From the NCBI RefSeq assembly GCF_905147365.1, contig NC_056408.1:13144001-13208000 (forward strand): a stretch of DNA of 64,000 nt, read 5' to 3'. Of this stretch, positions 63,839 to 64,000 are shown in pieces. Source of the DNA: Aricia agestis. Taxonomy: Eukaryota > Arthropoda > Insecta > Lepidoptera > Lycaenidae. Each line of letters opens with the position of its first letter. The stretch's first letter is position 1. The notes under the pieces were generated by a model. It had not been told where the DNA came from. It saw only the letters and a program-made list of their open reading frames with translations, and did not search any database. Both the position numbers and the translations under genes were made by a program.

Positions 63839-64000
63839 TAAGAATCGGGCTAAACAAAATACTGAGTAGCTAATATGACCGTGTTTATAGACTTTTACAT
63901 CTTTTACATTTTAAATTATTTTTTATATCTACATATTGCATATTATACACACTATTATAATAATTTATAACTATAAAATGATCAACACAGTAACGCCCTA

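Overview
The window reads as nuclear DNA of a moth or butterfly. It is AT-rich and intron-like, with short coding islands. It is full of repeats typical of Lepidoptera: a tRNA-headed SINE, two Metulj-like SINE copies in opposite orientations, RTE/CR1-type LINE tails, a mariner relic and many palindromic MITEs. The species cannot be determined. There is no prokaryotic gene organisation and no complete stand-alone gene.

The main content is one very large array of alternative terminal exons. I count 31 intact-looking FLYWCH zinc-finger exons (32 domains) and 11 non-FLYWCH exons. Each has a splice acceptor in front and an in-frame stop at its end. In all 42 the acceptor leaves exactly two bases before the first complete codon, so all would join the same upstream exon in one phase. 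A BTB-containing common 5' part followed by interchangeable FLYWCH 3' exons on both strands is the known architecture of mod(mdg4), a chromatin and insulator locus whose antisense exons are joined by trans-splicing in Drosophila. I recall similar reports for silkworm. The BTB exons are not in this window. In the entries, residue 1 is the codon split by the intron; its identity depends on the unseen donor and is given as if the donor ended in G.

Layout. 1-1.1 kb: two single + strand FLYWCH exons. 1.1-5.4 kb: repeats, including a 1.3-kb dead mariner. 5.4-13.2 kb: a + strand tandem array alternating two FLYWCH subfamilies (A and B), many units with their own AATAAA signal, some B copies reduced to stubs. 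14.2-16.6 kb: three + strand exons of a third subfamily (C). 17.6 kb: a + strand exon with a piggyBac-type Cys-rich domain. 18-20.9 kb: exon-free AT-rich DNA where the coding strand flips. 20.9-62.5 kb: only - strand exons. These are FLYWCH exons mixed with exons for a nuclear-receptor DNA-binding domain, piggyBac Cys-rich domains, a Cys-rich transposon-type protein (two), a retroelement integrase HHCC domain, two pipsqueak-type helix-turn-helix domains from pogo/Tigger-like transposases, and one short acidic tail. 62.5-64 kb: nested MITEs.

Inferred working: one BTB module supplies dimerisation and chromatin contacts, and the chosen 3' exon supplies DNA or protein specificity. Local tandem duplication makes new exons, decay removes others, and captured transposon or host-factor domains appear to have been added to the repertoire. 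The non-FLYWCH exons, above all the nuclear-receptor finger, are the part most likely to be undescribed. Gene identity and splicing are inferred from sequence alone and have not been tested with transcripts.
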